DNA from: an uncultured Pseudomonadota bacterium
GTDB lineage: Bacteria; Pseudomonadota; Gammaproteobacteria; Methylococcales; Methylomonadaceae
Length of the DNA: 64,000 bases
Assembly (NCBI GenBank): GCA_903834465.1
Contig: CAILJB010000091.1
Span: forward strand, 62,001 to 126,000
Direction of reading: 5' to 3'
Shown here: positions 15,907 to 24,481 of the stretch, piece after piece
How positions within the stretch are numbered: position 1 is the stretch's first letter
Layout of the letters: each line of letters begins with the position of its first letter
Notes under the pieces: generated by a model
The model's database searches: none
Told to the model about the DNA's origin: nothing
The model's input: the letters and a program-made list of their open reading frames with translations, nothing else
Program-made: the position numbers and the translations under genes

Positions 15907-16964
15907 TTAGAAAAATAATCAGCGTACTTTTTTTATACGCCTATGCTCAAATCAGTCTGGCACACGCCCCAGGTTTAAGTTCGTCAGATTTTGTTTTAAA
16001 CGACAACGGTGTTGATGCGACGATTACATTTTCCTTGCAAGACATTGAAGCCTTCTCGCCAATGGATAAGGATGGCGATGCAGAAATTAGCGACACAGAA
16101 CGCGACGCGGCAAAACCAGAAATTGCGGCGTTAATTGCAAGAGAGTTGCAACTCACGCTTAACGAACAAGTCGTAAAACCGACTACTTCGGGCAATGTGA
16201 GTTTTGATGACCAAAATAATGCGCGGGTTGAACTTCATTACGAGCCAGCCGCAACACATTTACGAATGCAGTTATCATTTTTGGATAAATTACCCGCAGG
16301 ACACAAACAATTTGTCACCATCAAAGATACAACGGGTAAAAGCATTAGTGAAAAGATGTTGTCCCAACAAGATAACGCTATCGAACTAAACTTGTCAGAA
16401 ACGGTCAACTCATCAATGTTTAAAGATTTTTTTGTGCTAGGCGTTGAACACATTTTGACCGGCTACGACCATTTGCTGTTTTTATTTTCGTTACTGGTTG
16501 TGACGCGCAATTTTTGGTCAGCAATTGGCATCATTACCTTTTTCACAATCGCCCACTCCATCACGCTTGGTTTAGCAGGTTTAAATATTGTCACATTGCC
16601 TAGCACGGTTGTTGAACCTTTAATTGCTGCGACAATTATTTATGTCGGCGTAGAAAATATCATTCGCAAAGAACCTAAAGGACGTAAATGGCTGACGTTT
16701 TCATTTGGTTTAATTCATGGCTTTGGCTTTGCTTCGGTATTACAAGAAATGGGCATCGGTAACGCCGAATCAGGAATTTTAGTACCGCGATTTTCATTTA
16801 ATCTTGGTGTCGAAACGGGACAAATTATCGTTACTTCACTTACTTTACCCGTCATTTGGTGGTTGCACGCCAAACCACAAATCAATCAACAGCTCGTTCC
16901 CATTTGCTCCGTATTGGTCTGTATGGCAGGTGGCTATTGGCTAGTTGAACGAACAATTTTGTAA
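15903..16964 (+). CDS. HupE/UreJ_2-family membrane protein, EF-hand-like N-terminal domain (copy 1)
   Basis: A 353-residue protein starting at ATG 15903 (MIRKIISVLFLYAYAQISLA), with predicted cleavage leaving His as the mature N-terminus (HAPGLSSSD). The periplasmic domain has a calcium-loop-like acidic stretch (DKDGDAEISDTERD), then a C-terminal membrane domain with about six helices (FFVLGVEHILTGYDHLLFL, IAHSITLGLAG, LIHGFGFASVLQEMG). It is a close paralog of the protein at 23.4 kb. It follows the tandem HupE gene with ATGA overlap and precedes a TonB-dependent receptor, suggesting a metal uptake operon. Confidence 0.85.
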   Translation: MIRKIISVLFLYAYAQISLAHAPGLSSSDFVLNDNGVDATITFSLQDIEAFSPMDKDGDAEISDTERDAAKPEIAALIARELQLTLNEQVVKPTTSGNVSFDDQNNARVELHYEPAATHLRMQLSFLDKLPAGHKQFVTIKDTTGKSISEKMLSQQDNAIELNLSETVNSSMFKDFFVLGVEHILTGYDHLLFLFSLLVVTRNFWSAIGIITFFTIAHSITLGLAGLNIVTLPSTVVEPLIAATIIYVGVENIIRKEPKGRKWLTFSFGLIHGFGFASVLQEMGIGNAESGILVPRFSFNLGVETGQIIVTSLTLPVIWWLHAKPQINQQLVPICSVLVCMAGGYWLVERTIL

Positions 16965-17004
16965 AACATAACTTCTAATAAAAATTCTAACTAATGAGGA
17001 CATC

Positions 17005-19290
17005 ATGAAAAAACAAACGCACCCTTTTAAATTAACGCTGTTATCACTGGCAATTTTAGCGAATTTTTCGGCTTATGCTCACGCTGAATACACAGAATCC
17101 GAAACGACTATTGTTGATGAATCCGATAAAAAAAGTAGCGATAATGCAAAAAAAAACAAATCGAAAGCGAAGAAAAAATCTGCCTCCACTTCAAAAGACA
17201 GTAACGATGACACTGTTGAGTTAAAAGAAATGGTTGTTACTTCAGGTCGCGAAAAAGATCTCATTGGTGTTACAGGTTCAGCTTCACAAGGTGAAGTAAG
17301 CCATGAACAATTTGAATATCGTCCATTATCACGCAACGGGGAATTAGTCGAAGTTGTGCCTGGCGCGGTGGCAACACAACATAGTGGTTCTGGTAAAGCA
17401 AATCAATACTTTTTGCGCGGTTATAATCTTGACCATGGCACGGACTTTACCACGGTTGTTGATGGTATCCCGATGAACATGCCGACCCATGCACACGGTC
17501 AAGGTTACATGGATATAAACAGCGTCATTCCAGAATTGGTTGATAAAATCGAATACGGAAAAGGCCCTTATTACGCTGAAATTGGTGATTTTTCGGCGGC
17601 TGGTTTCACAAAAATGTCTTCAATGGATACCTTAGAACAAGGTATTGCAAAATTTACAGCAGGCGAATTTGGTTATTATCGCGGTTTAGTTGCTAATTCT
17701 AGCAAACTTGGCGATGGCAATTTATTGTATGGTGGGGAAGTGAATGTTTATGATGGGGCGTGGACAGTTCCTGAAAATTCGCATAAATACAATGGGATGT
17801 TGCGTTATACCTTAGACCAAACAAATTGGGGCGTGGCGGTTAATGCCAAAGCCTATTCTAACGCATGGACAGCAACAAATCAGCTTTCACAAATGGCTAT
17901 TGATTCGGTCGGACTTTATGGTTCGATGAGTCCTAGCGATGGCGGAAACACTAACCGTTATAGTTTTTCGACTAATTTATGGAATAAAGGAAGTAACTGG
18001 AAAAACAACGCCAATCTTTATGCGGTGTATTACGACTTAGATTTATATTCCAATTTCACAGGTTTTTTGAATGGCCCTCAAGGTGATCAAATTCACCAAT
18101 TTGAACATCGCGTACAAGTGGGCGGCAATATCGATCATACGCGCAGTAACAAATTATTCGGCTTCAATATGGATAATACCGTGGGCTTTAGTTTCCGTCA
18201 CGATGAAATTATGGGATTGGGACTAGACCAGACTGAAAATAGGCAATATCTTGACACTATCAGTCATAACAATGTGGGTGAAACAACAGCAGGTATTTAT
18301 TTCAAAAATGAAACATTTTGGTTAGAGAAATTACGCACGATTGCAGGATTGCGTGGCGATTTTATCCGTAATGATGTGACGCAAATTGCGAACGGTTTAT
18401 CAAATACAAATGCGGCGGCTGCGGCAACACTCAACGCACAAAACTCTGGGAAATCTTCAGGCGGTATCATGAGTCCTAAATTCGGTATAATCCTCGGTCC
18501 TTGGTATGATACGGAGTATTTTATTAACACCGGTTCTGGCTATCATTCTAATGATGCTCGAGGAACAGTTGCCCACGCTAATCCTTTTGATGGTGCAACG
18601 ACTAACGCGGATGGCAGTTCTGTTGCAACCGTTACGCCTTTAGCAAGAGCTTATGGGGGCGAGGTTGGGATTCGGAGCAATTTCATTCCTAGATTAAATA
18701 GTACGCTTGCATTATGGTGGTTACATTCTGCCCAAGAATTGGTATTTTCTGGCGATGATGGAACAACAAGCGTTAATGGTGCTTCGCGACGTTACGGGAT
18801 TGAATTTACTAATTACTATAAAGTGAACGATTGGTTGACGCTAGATTTCGACTATGCCCAAACGTCAGCACACTATGTGCAAATACCGACAAGTGGTTGT
18901 ACAAATCCAGCCGCACCGCTTGTTGATGTGGCGTGTACTGGCAATTACATACCTAATTCAGTTGGTGCAGTAATTTCGAGCGGTATTCAAGTGGTCGCCC
19001 CTAACGGCATGTACAGCACATTACGATTGAGACATTTTGGCGATTCACCACTTGATTCAAACGGCACTTATTGGTCAGGTGATACCAATATTCTCAATCT
19101 AGGTTTAGGTTATAAACAGAAAAGTTACAAATTGGATTTAAGTCTGTTCAATTTGCTGGGAACAACGGCTAACGATATTGCTTATGCTTACACAACACAA
19201 TATCCCGCAAATGGTACGCCACAATATGGCGTTGTCAGACATCCAGTTGAACCACGCATGGTGAGAGGAACTATCACGGTTAATTTTTAA
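17005..19290 (+). CDS. TonB-dependent outer-membrane receptor
   Basis: A 761-residue receptor with a signal peptide ending near AYAHA, a Lys/Ser-rich linker, a TonB box-like VELKEMVVTSG, the plug domain (about 90-215: FLRGYNLDHGTDFTTVVDGIPMNMPTHAHGQGYMDINSVIPELVDKIEYGKGPYYAEIGD) and a 22-strand-type barrel ending in ...MVRGTITVNF with terminal Phe. The ligand is unknown. The plug is rich in His (NMPTHAHGQG), and it is encoded directly after HupE-type permeases and near pMMO, so a metal or metal-chelate is a reasonable guess. Confidence 0.92.
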   Translation: MKKQTHPFKLTLLSLAILANFSAYAHAEYTESETTIVDESDKKSSDNAKKNKSKAKKKSASTSKDSNDDTVELKEMVVTSGREKDLIGVTGSASQGEVSHEQFEYRPLSRNGELVEVVPGAVATQHSGSGKANQYFLRGYNLDHGTDFTTVVDGIPMNMPTHAHGQGYMDINSVIPELVDKIEYGKGPYYAEIGDFSAAGFTKMSSMDTLEQGIAKFTAGEFGYYRGLVANSSKLGDGNLLYGGEVNVYDGAWTVPENSHKYNGMLRYTLDQTNWGVAVNAKAYSNAWTATNQLSQMAIDSVGLYGSMSPSDGGNTNRYSFSTNLWNKGSNWKNNANLYAVYYDLDLYSNFTGFLNGPQGDQIHQFEHRVQVGGNIDHTRSNKLFGFNMDNTVGFSFRHDEIMGLGLDQTENRQYLDTISHNNVGETTAGIYFKNETFWLEKLRTIAGLRGDFIRNDVTQIANGLSNTNAAAAATLNAQNSGKSSGGIMSPKFGIILGPWYDTEYFINTGSGYHSNDARGTVAHANPFDGATTNADGSSVATVTPLARAYGGEVGIRSNFIPRLNSTLALWWLHSAQELVFSGDDGTTSVNGASRRYGIEFTNYYKVNDWLTLDFDYAQTSAHYVQIPTSGCTNPAAPLVDVACTGNYIPNSVGAVISSGIQVVAPNGMYSTLRLRHFGDSPLDSNGTYWSGDTNILNLGLGYKQKSYKLDLSLFNLLGTTANDIAYAYTTQYPANGTPQYGVVRHPVEPRMVRGTITVNF

Positions 19291-19295
19291 AAAAA

Positions 19296-19332
19296 TTAGG
19301 GACGTTTCATATTTTTTGTGTAACGTCCCTAA
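19296..19332 (+). terminator. Hairpin terminator after the TonB receptor gene
   Basis: TTAGGGACGTT (19296-19306) pairs perfectly with AACGTCCCTAA (19322-19332); the 15-base loop is T-rich. It sits between convergent genes and could act for both strands. No long T-run follows the stem, so efficiency is uncertain. Confidence 0.6.
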
Positions 19333-19341
19333 CCATCCGAT

Positions 19342-19602
19342 TTAACGTTTCACGCCAAAACTGAGTTCCAATGCTTGAAGCGCGTTGATACAGTCAGGCG
19401 TAGCTTGTAATTCGATGTTATTTGAATCAGCGCGACATTCTTTATTTTTTGCTTCGGCTTTTTTGATATTTGCAGTATACCATGCCACGCTTTTCGCATC
19501 AGATTTTGAACTTTCAGCATTGGTTTTTTGAAGAACCATGACTGACATTAAAGCGAACATGAAAAAAGCGATGATAATGTTACGTTTTTGAAATTTTTTC
19601 AT
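19342..19602 (-). CDS. Exported EexN-like small protein
   Basis: An 86-residue protein with an N-terminal membrane or signal segment and a mature region (WYTANIKKAEAKNKECRADSNNIELQATPDCINALQALE) that follows the EexN-family pattern: an aromatic start, two conserved cysteines and a terminal CxNAxxA helix. EexN proteins are small entry-exclusion-type lipoproteins of plasmids and are widespread as orphans. A lipobox Cys is not present here, so it may be periplasmic or anchored by the N-terminal helix. Confidence 0.6.
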   Translation of the reverse strand: MKKFQKRNIIIAFFMFALMSVMVLQKTNAESSKSDAKSVAWYTANIKKAEAKNKECRADSNNIELQATPDCINALQALELSFGVKR

Positions 19603-19631
19603 TTTTATCTCTCGGTTAGATGATTAGAAAT

Positions 19632-19668
19632 TTTGAAACTCGTGAGCGACAATCTCACGAGTTTCAAA
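19632..19668. terminator. Perfect 15-bp stem-loop downstream of the FGE-like gene
   Basis: TTTGAAACTCGTGAG (19632-19646) pairs perfectly with CTCACGAGTTTCAAA (19654-19668) around a 7-base loop. It lies upstream of the EexN-like gene start and downstream of the FGE-like gene on the minus strand, so it may end that transcript or act in the EexN-like leader. The T-tract is weak. Confidence 0.55.
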
Positions 19669-19701
19669 TAGTTTAATCGCAGGCTAACCGTTTGAAAATG
19701 T

Positions 19702-19727
19702 GACAAAATGTCGCGCGACATTTTGTC
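19702..19727. repeat. 26-base perfect palindrome built of CAAAATGTCGC copies
   Basis: GACAAAATGTCGC is followed at once by its exact reverse complement. The 11-mer CAAAATGTCGC inside it also occurs at 27475-27485 (pmoC leader) and 41501-41511, so it may be a dispersed repeat or binding motif. Position: 14 bases after the FGE-like stop on the minus strand. Confidence 0.6.
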
Positions 19728-19740
19728 GCACCTTTAAAAT

Positions 19741-20532
19741 TTACTTTATTTCGCGTACTAAACGAAAGCCAATATCGCCACTACGCGTCGATGGTAAACC
19801 GCTATATCTCACGGCAGAACGTAAATTATTCGGTTTTGTCACCCAACTGCCACCTCGATAAATCTTATATTGCCCTGTTTCTGCACCGTTAGGATTGGTT
19901 TCAAGACTATTTTTGTAATAATTAGGGTCGTACCAATCTTGCACCCATTCCCACACGTTACCGTGCATATCAACTAATTCCCATGGATTTGCTTTTTTCT
20001 GCCCAACCTCGTGCGTGTCACCACCATAACCTTCGTTACCAAACCACGCATAATCTCGAATCACTTTCGAATCATCACCAAACGAATAAACCGTTGTGGT
20101 GCCAGCGCGTGCCGCATATTCCCATTCGGCTTCGGTTGGCAGACGATAAAAATTGCCTTTGTCACGACTATTCAATTTTTCGATAAATGTTTGCGTGTCG
20201 TTCCAACTTACTCTTTCAACTGGACGATACATGCCCTTAAACTTACTGGGATTATTGCCCATCACGTCTTCCCATTGTTTTTGGGTGACTTCCGATTCGC
20301 CCAAATAAAAGGGTTTATCGATACAGACTTTATGTTGCGGTAATTCGTTTCCGGTCGTTTGTTTATCTTTCGCATTTAAATCGGTTTGTTTATCTTGCCC
20401 CATTTGAAAACAACCCGCGTCGATTTTAACAAATCGAATACCCTCAAAATTTTTGAACTCTACCGCCTGTGCATTTTGTCCCATTAACGCGATAACTGAC
20501 ATCAACATGATTTTTTTATTTTTATTTTTCAT
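19741..20532 (-). CDS. Formylglycine-generating enzyme-like (SUMF1) exported protein
   Basis: A 263-residue protein with a signal peptide (MKNKNKKIMLMSVIALMGQNAQA) and a complete FGE-sulfatase fold: FVKIDAGCFQMGQ, PQHKVCIDKPFYLGESEVTQKQWEDVMG, PVERVSWNDTQTFIEKLN, RLPTEAEWEYAARAG, DMHGNVWEWVQDWYD and IYRGGSWVTKPNNLRSAVR. Most bacterial members do not activate sulfatases; many serve in other maturation or binding roles. The Cys pair typical of true FGE is not obvious, so the substrate is unknown. It is divergent from the Asp-box lipoprotein gene. Confidence 0.85.
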   Translation of the reverse strand: MKNKNKKIMLMSVIALMGQNAQAVEFKNFEGIRFVKIDAGCFQMGQDKQTDLNAKDKQTTGNELPQHKVCIDKPFYLGESEVTQKQWEDVMGNNPSKFKGMYRPVERVSWNDTQTFIEKLNSRDKGNFYRLPTEAEWEYAARAGTTTVYSFGDDSKVIRDYAWFGNEGYGGDTHEVGQKKANPWELVDMHGNVWEWVQDWYDPNYYKNSLETNPNGAETGQYKIYRGGSWVTKPNNLRSAVRYSGLPSTRSGDIGFRLVREIK

Positions 20533-20614
20533 AACGCCTTCTAAATGTTCACGGTGAATTGACCAGTCGCTATTATAATGAAGCTCTCAAAATTCACTAT
20601 TTGTTTATTGCCCC

Positions 20615-21790
20615 ATGATTAAAACGATTTTTTCTTCAAGCGTGTTATTGTTGCTTGCAAGTTGTGCAACCGTTACCACGCCGCAAAATTTGGCGATGAC
20701 GTTTTATCCTAAAACATCGATTGGATTATTAGACGTGAACAGCTTCGATATTTATCAAGACGGGCAAACGTTGCACGCACTGATTTCTGGATTGAAATCT
20801 GAGCGGGATAAATCACAAACTGTGCGTTATTTACATTCTGACGACAATGGTAATCACTGGTCATTACCCATTGATATTTATAGCAATTTACCGCCTGCTC
20901 TTGCCTCGCGTGGTAATGATGTACAAATTGCGGCAAATGGAAAGAATTTAATTGCGGTATGGCAAACACAAGGGGAATTTCCAAACAGTGGCGCGTTGGT
21001 CAGTTTTTATTCACACGATGCCGGAAAAACGTGGCAAGCGGGAAAAAACCCAGCTGTAGATGATAATGGAGACCAATCACACGCTGATTTAATTACCGAT
21101 AAAAGTGGAAATTTTCATAGCGTTTGGCTTGCCGACCCCGAAGAAAATGGTTATCAAAGTTTGCGTTATGCGCGGTCAGTCGATAATGGTGAAAATTGGA
21201 AAACGCCTGTAAAACTTGATGATTCAACCTGTTCGTGTTGTTGGAATACGCTTGCTATTTCACCCGATAATGAACTTCATGTGTTATATCGAGATATGAA
21301 TCCGCGTGATATGGTTTTGCTCAGTTCAAGCGATAACGGCGTGACGTGGCAAAGCAAAAAAAACATCGGGGAATTTAACTGGCATTTCGATGGCTGTCCG
21401 CACGTTGGCGGTGGCATTGCGTTTGATGAAAATAATGCGTTTTATGCCAGCGTTTGGACAGGTGAAGCATCAAAATCAGGATTGTATACTGTGACCTCAA
21501 ACACTGATACGCCAGTCAAAATTGGTAAAAATGCCACACACAGTGATATTGCTGTTTTAGACAATCGTGTCGTTATCGTTTGGGACGAAATAAGTGTGGA
21601 AGGTACAGGGATTTTTACAGCTCAATCGATTGATAAAAGCGCATCGTGGTCAGCACCACGTCGTTTATCGGCAATAGGCACAAATGCAACGCATCCGCGT
21701 ATTGTCTCAAATAAAAATAATGCCTTGATTTTATGGACAGAGAAACAACCTAAACAAACCAGCCAATGGGCGATGACATGGTTGGATTAA
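20615..21790 (+). CDS. Asp-box (BNR/sialidase-fold) lipoprotein with Cys-rich motif
   Basis: A 391-residue lipoprotein (lipobox LLASC near residue 17). The mature protein is a beta-propeller with repeated Asp-boxes of the form SxDxGxxW (SDDNGNHW, SHDAGKTW, SVDNGENW, SSDNGVTW). Sialidase catalytic residues are not evident, so exo-sialidase activity is doubtful. Two unusual motifs, CSCCWN and DGCPHVGGG, could bind metal or form disulfides. It lies in a cluster with CopC, HupE-type proteins and TlpA, which suggests a role in periplasmic metal handling, by context only. Confidence 0.75.
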   Translation: MIKTIFSSSVLLLLASCATVTTPQNLAMTFYPKTSIGLLDVNSFDIYQDGQTLHALISGLKSERDKSQTVRYLHSDDNGNHWSLPIDIYSNLPPALASRGNDVQIAANGKNLIAVWQTQGEFPNSGALVSFYSHDAGKTWQAGKNPAVDDNGDQSHADLITDKSGNFHSVWLADPEENGYQSLRYARSVDNGENWKTPVKLDDSTCSCCWNTLAISPDNELHVLYRDMNPRDMVLLSSSDNGVTWQSKKNIGEFNWHFDGCPHVGGGIAFDENNAFYASVWTGEASKSGLYTVTSNTDTPVKIGKNATHSDIAVLDNRVVIVWDEISVEGTGIFTAQSIDKSASWSAPRRLSAIGTNATHPRIVSNKNNALILWTEKQPKQTSQWAMTWLD

Positions 21791-21791
21791 C

Positions 21792-22271
21792 TTATTTTGG
21801 CGCAATTATCGCCACTAATTCTTCTTTTTTGACTTCACCGGCATGACGATAAATGATTCCGCCGGTTGAATTAACAACCACTGTGTAAGGTACGGTGTTC
21901 GCACTATTACCTAACTGTTGCGCTAAATTAAAACCTTCCCATTCGCTGCTAATCAATACTGGATAATTTATTCCTGCCGTATTTTTATAACGCATCACAG
22001 CCGGCAATTCATCAATGGCAATACCAATAAACTGTACATTTTGTTTCGCATAGTTAGTTTGCAATTGCACAAATTCTGGAATTTCTTTTAAACATGGCTG
22101 ACACCACGTTGCCCAAAAATTTATCACCAATGTTTTGCCCTTCCATTCCGAAATACTGTGCGTTTTTTCGGCAATATCTGGAAAACTAAACTCTGGCAAA
22201 ACCTCATCTGCTCGCGCGACAAGACTGCTCAATAAAAGAAAAATAGCTGCCGTTATCTTTAATATTTTCAT
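21792..22271 (-). CDS. TlpA-like thioredoxin-fold periplasmic protein
   Basis: A 159-residue exported thioredoxin-like protein. The start at 22271 gives the signal peptide MKILKITAAIFLLLSSLVARA. The redox motif is WATWCQPCLKE, with the cis-Pro loop at NTVPYTVVV. Proteins of this type reduce or isomerise cysteines, for example during cytochrome c or cupro-protein maturation. It is convergent with the Asp-box lipoprotein gene, ending 1 base from its stop, and divergent from copC. Confidence 0.88.
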   Translation of the reverse strand: MKILKITAAIFLLLSSLVARADEVLPEFSFPDIAEKTHSISEWKGKTLVINFWATWCQPCLKEIPEFVQLQTNYAKQNVQFIGIAIDELPAVMRYKNTAGINYPVLISSEWEGFNLAQQLGNSANTVPYTVVVNSTGGIIYRHAGEVKKEELVAIIAPK

Positions 22272-22348
22272 GGTTTTAAGGTTAGAAAGTTTAGAGTTTA
22301 GTTGGGTTATAATGCGTTTCTTTTTTAGTTCTAGCACTCACTGTATTC

Positions 22349-22726
22349 ATGAAAATATATCACACGAAAAACATTTTAAAATCATTGGCTTTTATTGTCA
22401 CGGTTGTCCTGCCCTTGCCCTTATTTGCTCATGCCATTATGGTCAAATCACAACCCGAACAAAATGCAACACTTACCGTTTCGCCAAAACAAATTGATGT
22501 GTGGTTTAACGATAAAGTCGGGAGCGAATACAAAGCTGTTGCCGTCATCGATAGCAAAGGTAATCGCGTAGATAACAAAGACGTGCAACAAGAACTACTC
22601 GATGGCTCGCACTTGTACTGCACTATCCCCAATCTACCTGCCGACACTTACACCGTGCGTTATCGCGTCGTTTCCATTGATACACATATTGTCACTGGCA
22701 AATTTCAATTCACCATTAAACCATAA
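22349..22726 (+). CDS. copC: CopC-domain periplasmic copper-binding protein
   Basis: A 125-residue CopC-fold protein. After the signal peptide the mature chain would begin with His (LFA|HAIMVKSQPEQNATL), and the C-terminal SIDTHIVTGKFQFTI supplies the Asp and second His, which together form the usual Cu(II) site of CopC. The middle contains the typical VWFNDKVGSEYKAVAVID strand. It heads a small operon with a lipoprotein (3-base gap) and a HupE_2 protein; no CopD is fused or adjacent. Likely role: periplasmic copper carriage for pMMO. Confidence 0.9.
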   Translation: MKIYHTKNILKSLAFIVTVVLPLPLFAHAIMVKSQPEQNATLTVSPKQIDVWFNDKVGSEYKAVAVIDSKGNRVDNKDVQQELLDGSHLYCTIPNLPADTYTVRYRVVSIDTHIVTGKFQFTIKP

Positions 22727-22729
22727 CGT

Positions 22730-23362
22730 ATGAAAAACAAATTCATTTTAAGCGCAATCTTTGCGAGTGTATTATTAACTGGCTGTGATATATCAGAAAA
22801 ACTCGGCACACCGCCGCAAATCCCTGATGTGAATAGCGTTGGCTGTTTAGTAGCAAATGATTTTTACGCGGTGCATTTTAGCGCGTATTTAAAACCTACT
22901 TCCGCGCAACAAGGTAATGATCGCGAAGCTCTGCAAAAACCTTATTGTCAAGAATTACCTGATGTGGGTAAAGCCTTTTTTGCGGCGGATTTAATTGATC
23001 GTGATATTCGTAAAACACCAATTGGTATTCGGGTGATTGAAATCGAAAAAACAGGTGATAAACCGAGCGATTTCAACGAAATTCGAGAATTAAATCATGT
23101 TGAACCGAAAATTTATTCAACTGGTGTGGTTCAAGCGCAAGCCGATTTGGATAAAAAAGGCGATTACGCACTGATTTTACTCATCGGCGGCGAAGAAGCT
23201 ATTTCGGATGAAGATAAATTAAAAATTATGTTTCATGTTGGCGCAAATCCCTTCGCACTGTCAAAAGAAATTCAAATCGCTCTCGCGGGCGGCTTCACAT
23301 TAGTTACGTTAATCGGCGGTATTTATTTTTATCGCCGAAAACGGAGCGCATCGCATGACTAA
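22730..23362 (+). CDS. Membrane-anchored lipoprotein, possible copper-handling partner
   Basis: A 210-residue protein with a lipobox (LLTGC) and a C-terminal transmembrane helix (IQIALAGGFTLVTLIGGIYFYRRKR). The periplasmic domain opens with GCLVANDFYAVHFSAYLKP and a second Cys at YCQEL, followed by a beta-rich region (KGDYALILLIGG). The same order (Cys, H-x-S/T-AY-x-P, Cys, beta region, C-terminal helix) appears in the 39.1 kb protein, so I consider them distant paralogs. Placed between copC and a HupE_2 gene with overlapping frames, it is probably part of metal delivery. No established family name recognised. Confidence 0.72.
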   Translation: MKNKFILSAIFASVLLTGCDISEKLGTPPQIPDVNSVGCLVANDFYAVHFSAYLKPTSAQQGNDREALQKPYCQELPDVGKAFFAADLIDRDIRKTPIGIRVIEIEKTGDKPSDFNEIRELNHVEPKIYSTGVVQAQADLDKKGDYALILLIGGEEAISDEDKLKIMFHVGANPFALSKEIQIALAGGFTLVTLIGGIYFYRRKRSASHD

Positions 23363-24416
23363 AAAAATATGTAGCGTCCTTTTTTTATGCGCCTATGCTC
23401 AATTCAGTTTTGCACACGATCCTGGATTAAGTTCGGCAGATTTGGTGTTAAATGAAAAAGGGGTGGATGTTTCGATTACTTTTGCTTTGCAAGATACCGA
23501 AGCATTTGCACCGATGGATAATGATGGTGATGCAGAAGTTAGTGATGCGGAACGTGACGCAGCAAAACCTGAAATTGCTGCGTTAATTGCCCGCGAATTA
23601 CAGTTGAGCATCAATAATCAAATAGTAAAACCTGTCGGAGCAGGCAGCGTTAGTTTCGATGCTCAAAATAATGCACACATTTTGTTTCATTACGAACCGG
23701 CGGCGACAAGTTTAAAAATGCAGCTGTCATTTTTAGATAAATTGCCCGATGGTCATAAACAATTTGTGACTATTAAAGATTCAACGGGGAAAAATATTAG
23801 CGAAAAAATGTTGATGCAACAAGATAATAGCATCGTGTTAAATGTAGCAACCATCGAAAGTTCATCGATGTTTAAAGATTTTTTTGTGCTGGGTGTTGAA
23901 CATATTTTAACCGGTTACGATCATTTGTTATTCTTACTTGCACTATTAGTTGTAACGCGCAATTTTTGGTCAGCCGTTGGCATTGTGACATTTTTCACTA
24001 TTGCTCATTCAATTACCTTGGGGTTAGCGGGATTAAATCTTGTAACGTTACCAAGCACAATTGTCGAACCGTTGATTGCCGCGACAATTGTTTACGTCGG
24101 CATAGAAAATATTATTTGTAAAGAACCGAAAGGACGTAGATGGCTGACTTTTTCGTTTGGCTTAATTCACGGTTTTGGCTTTGCGGCGGTATTGCAAGAA
24201 ATGGGGATTGCAAACAATGAAACAGGTATTTTTGTACCGCTCCTTTCCTTTAATTTAGGTGTGGAAACGGGTCAAATTCTCGTCGCATCTTTGGTATTAC
24301 CCGTAATTTGGTGGCTACATAAACAACCAAACATTGATTCAAAGTTAGTTCCTATTTGCTCAATTTTGGTGAGCTTAGCGGGCGCATATTGGTTAGTTGA
24401 ACGAACAATTTTATGA
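23355..24416 (+). CDS. HupE/UreJ_2-family membrane protein, EF-hand-like N-terminal domain (copy 2)
   Basis: A 353-residue protein closely similar along its length to the one at 15.9 kb. Signal peptide cleavage would leave HDPGLSSAD as the mature start. It keeps the acidic loop (DNDGDAEVSDAERD) and the membrane motifs GVEHILTGYDHLLFLLALLVV, IAHSITLGLAG and LIHGFGFAAVLQEMG, plus the C-terminal AYWLVERTIL. The duplication brackets the TonB receptor region. It overlaps the preceding lipoprotein gene by 8 bases and ends at a strong terminator facing pmoB. Substrate unknown; copper or nickel are candidates. Confidence 0.85.
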   Translation: MTKKICSVLFLCAYAQFSFAHDPGLSSADLVLNEKGVDVSITFALQDTEAFAPMDNDGDAEVSDAERDAAKPEIAALIARELQLSINNQIVKPVGAGSVSFDAQNNAHILFHYEPAATSLKMQLSFLDKLPDGHKQFVTIKDSTGKNISEKMLMQQDNSIVLNVATIESSSMFKDFFVLGVEHILTGYDHLLFLLALLVVTRNFWSAVGIVTFFTIAHSITLGLAGLNLVTLPSTIVEPLIAATIVYVGIENIICKEPKGRRWLTFSFGLIHGFGFAAVLQEMGIANNETGIFVPLLSFNLGVETGQILVASLVLPVIWWLHKQPNIDSKLVPICSILVSLAGAYWLVERTIL

Positions 24417-24420
24417 CAAT

Positions 24421-24454
24421 AAAAAACCCCCGCTGTTCACACAACGGGGGTTTT
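24421..24454. terminator. Bidirectional terminator between HupE_2 gene and pmoB
   Basis: AAAAACCCCCG (24421-24431) pairs perfectly with CGGGGGTTTTT (24444-24454). T-runs on both sides make it suitable for the convergent HupE_2 and pmoCAB transcripts. Confidence 0.92.
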
Positions 24455-24481
24455 TCTTTTCAGATAGCTTACGCTAAACGA

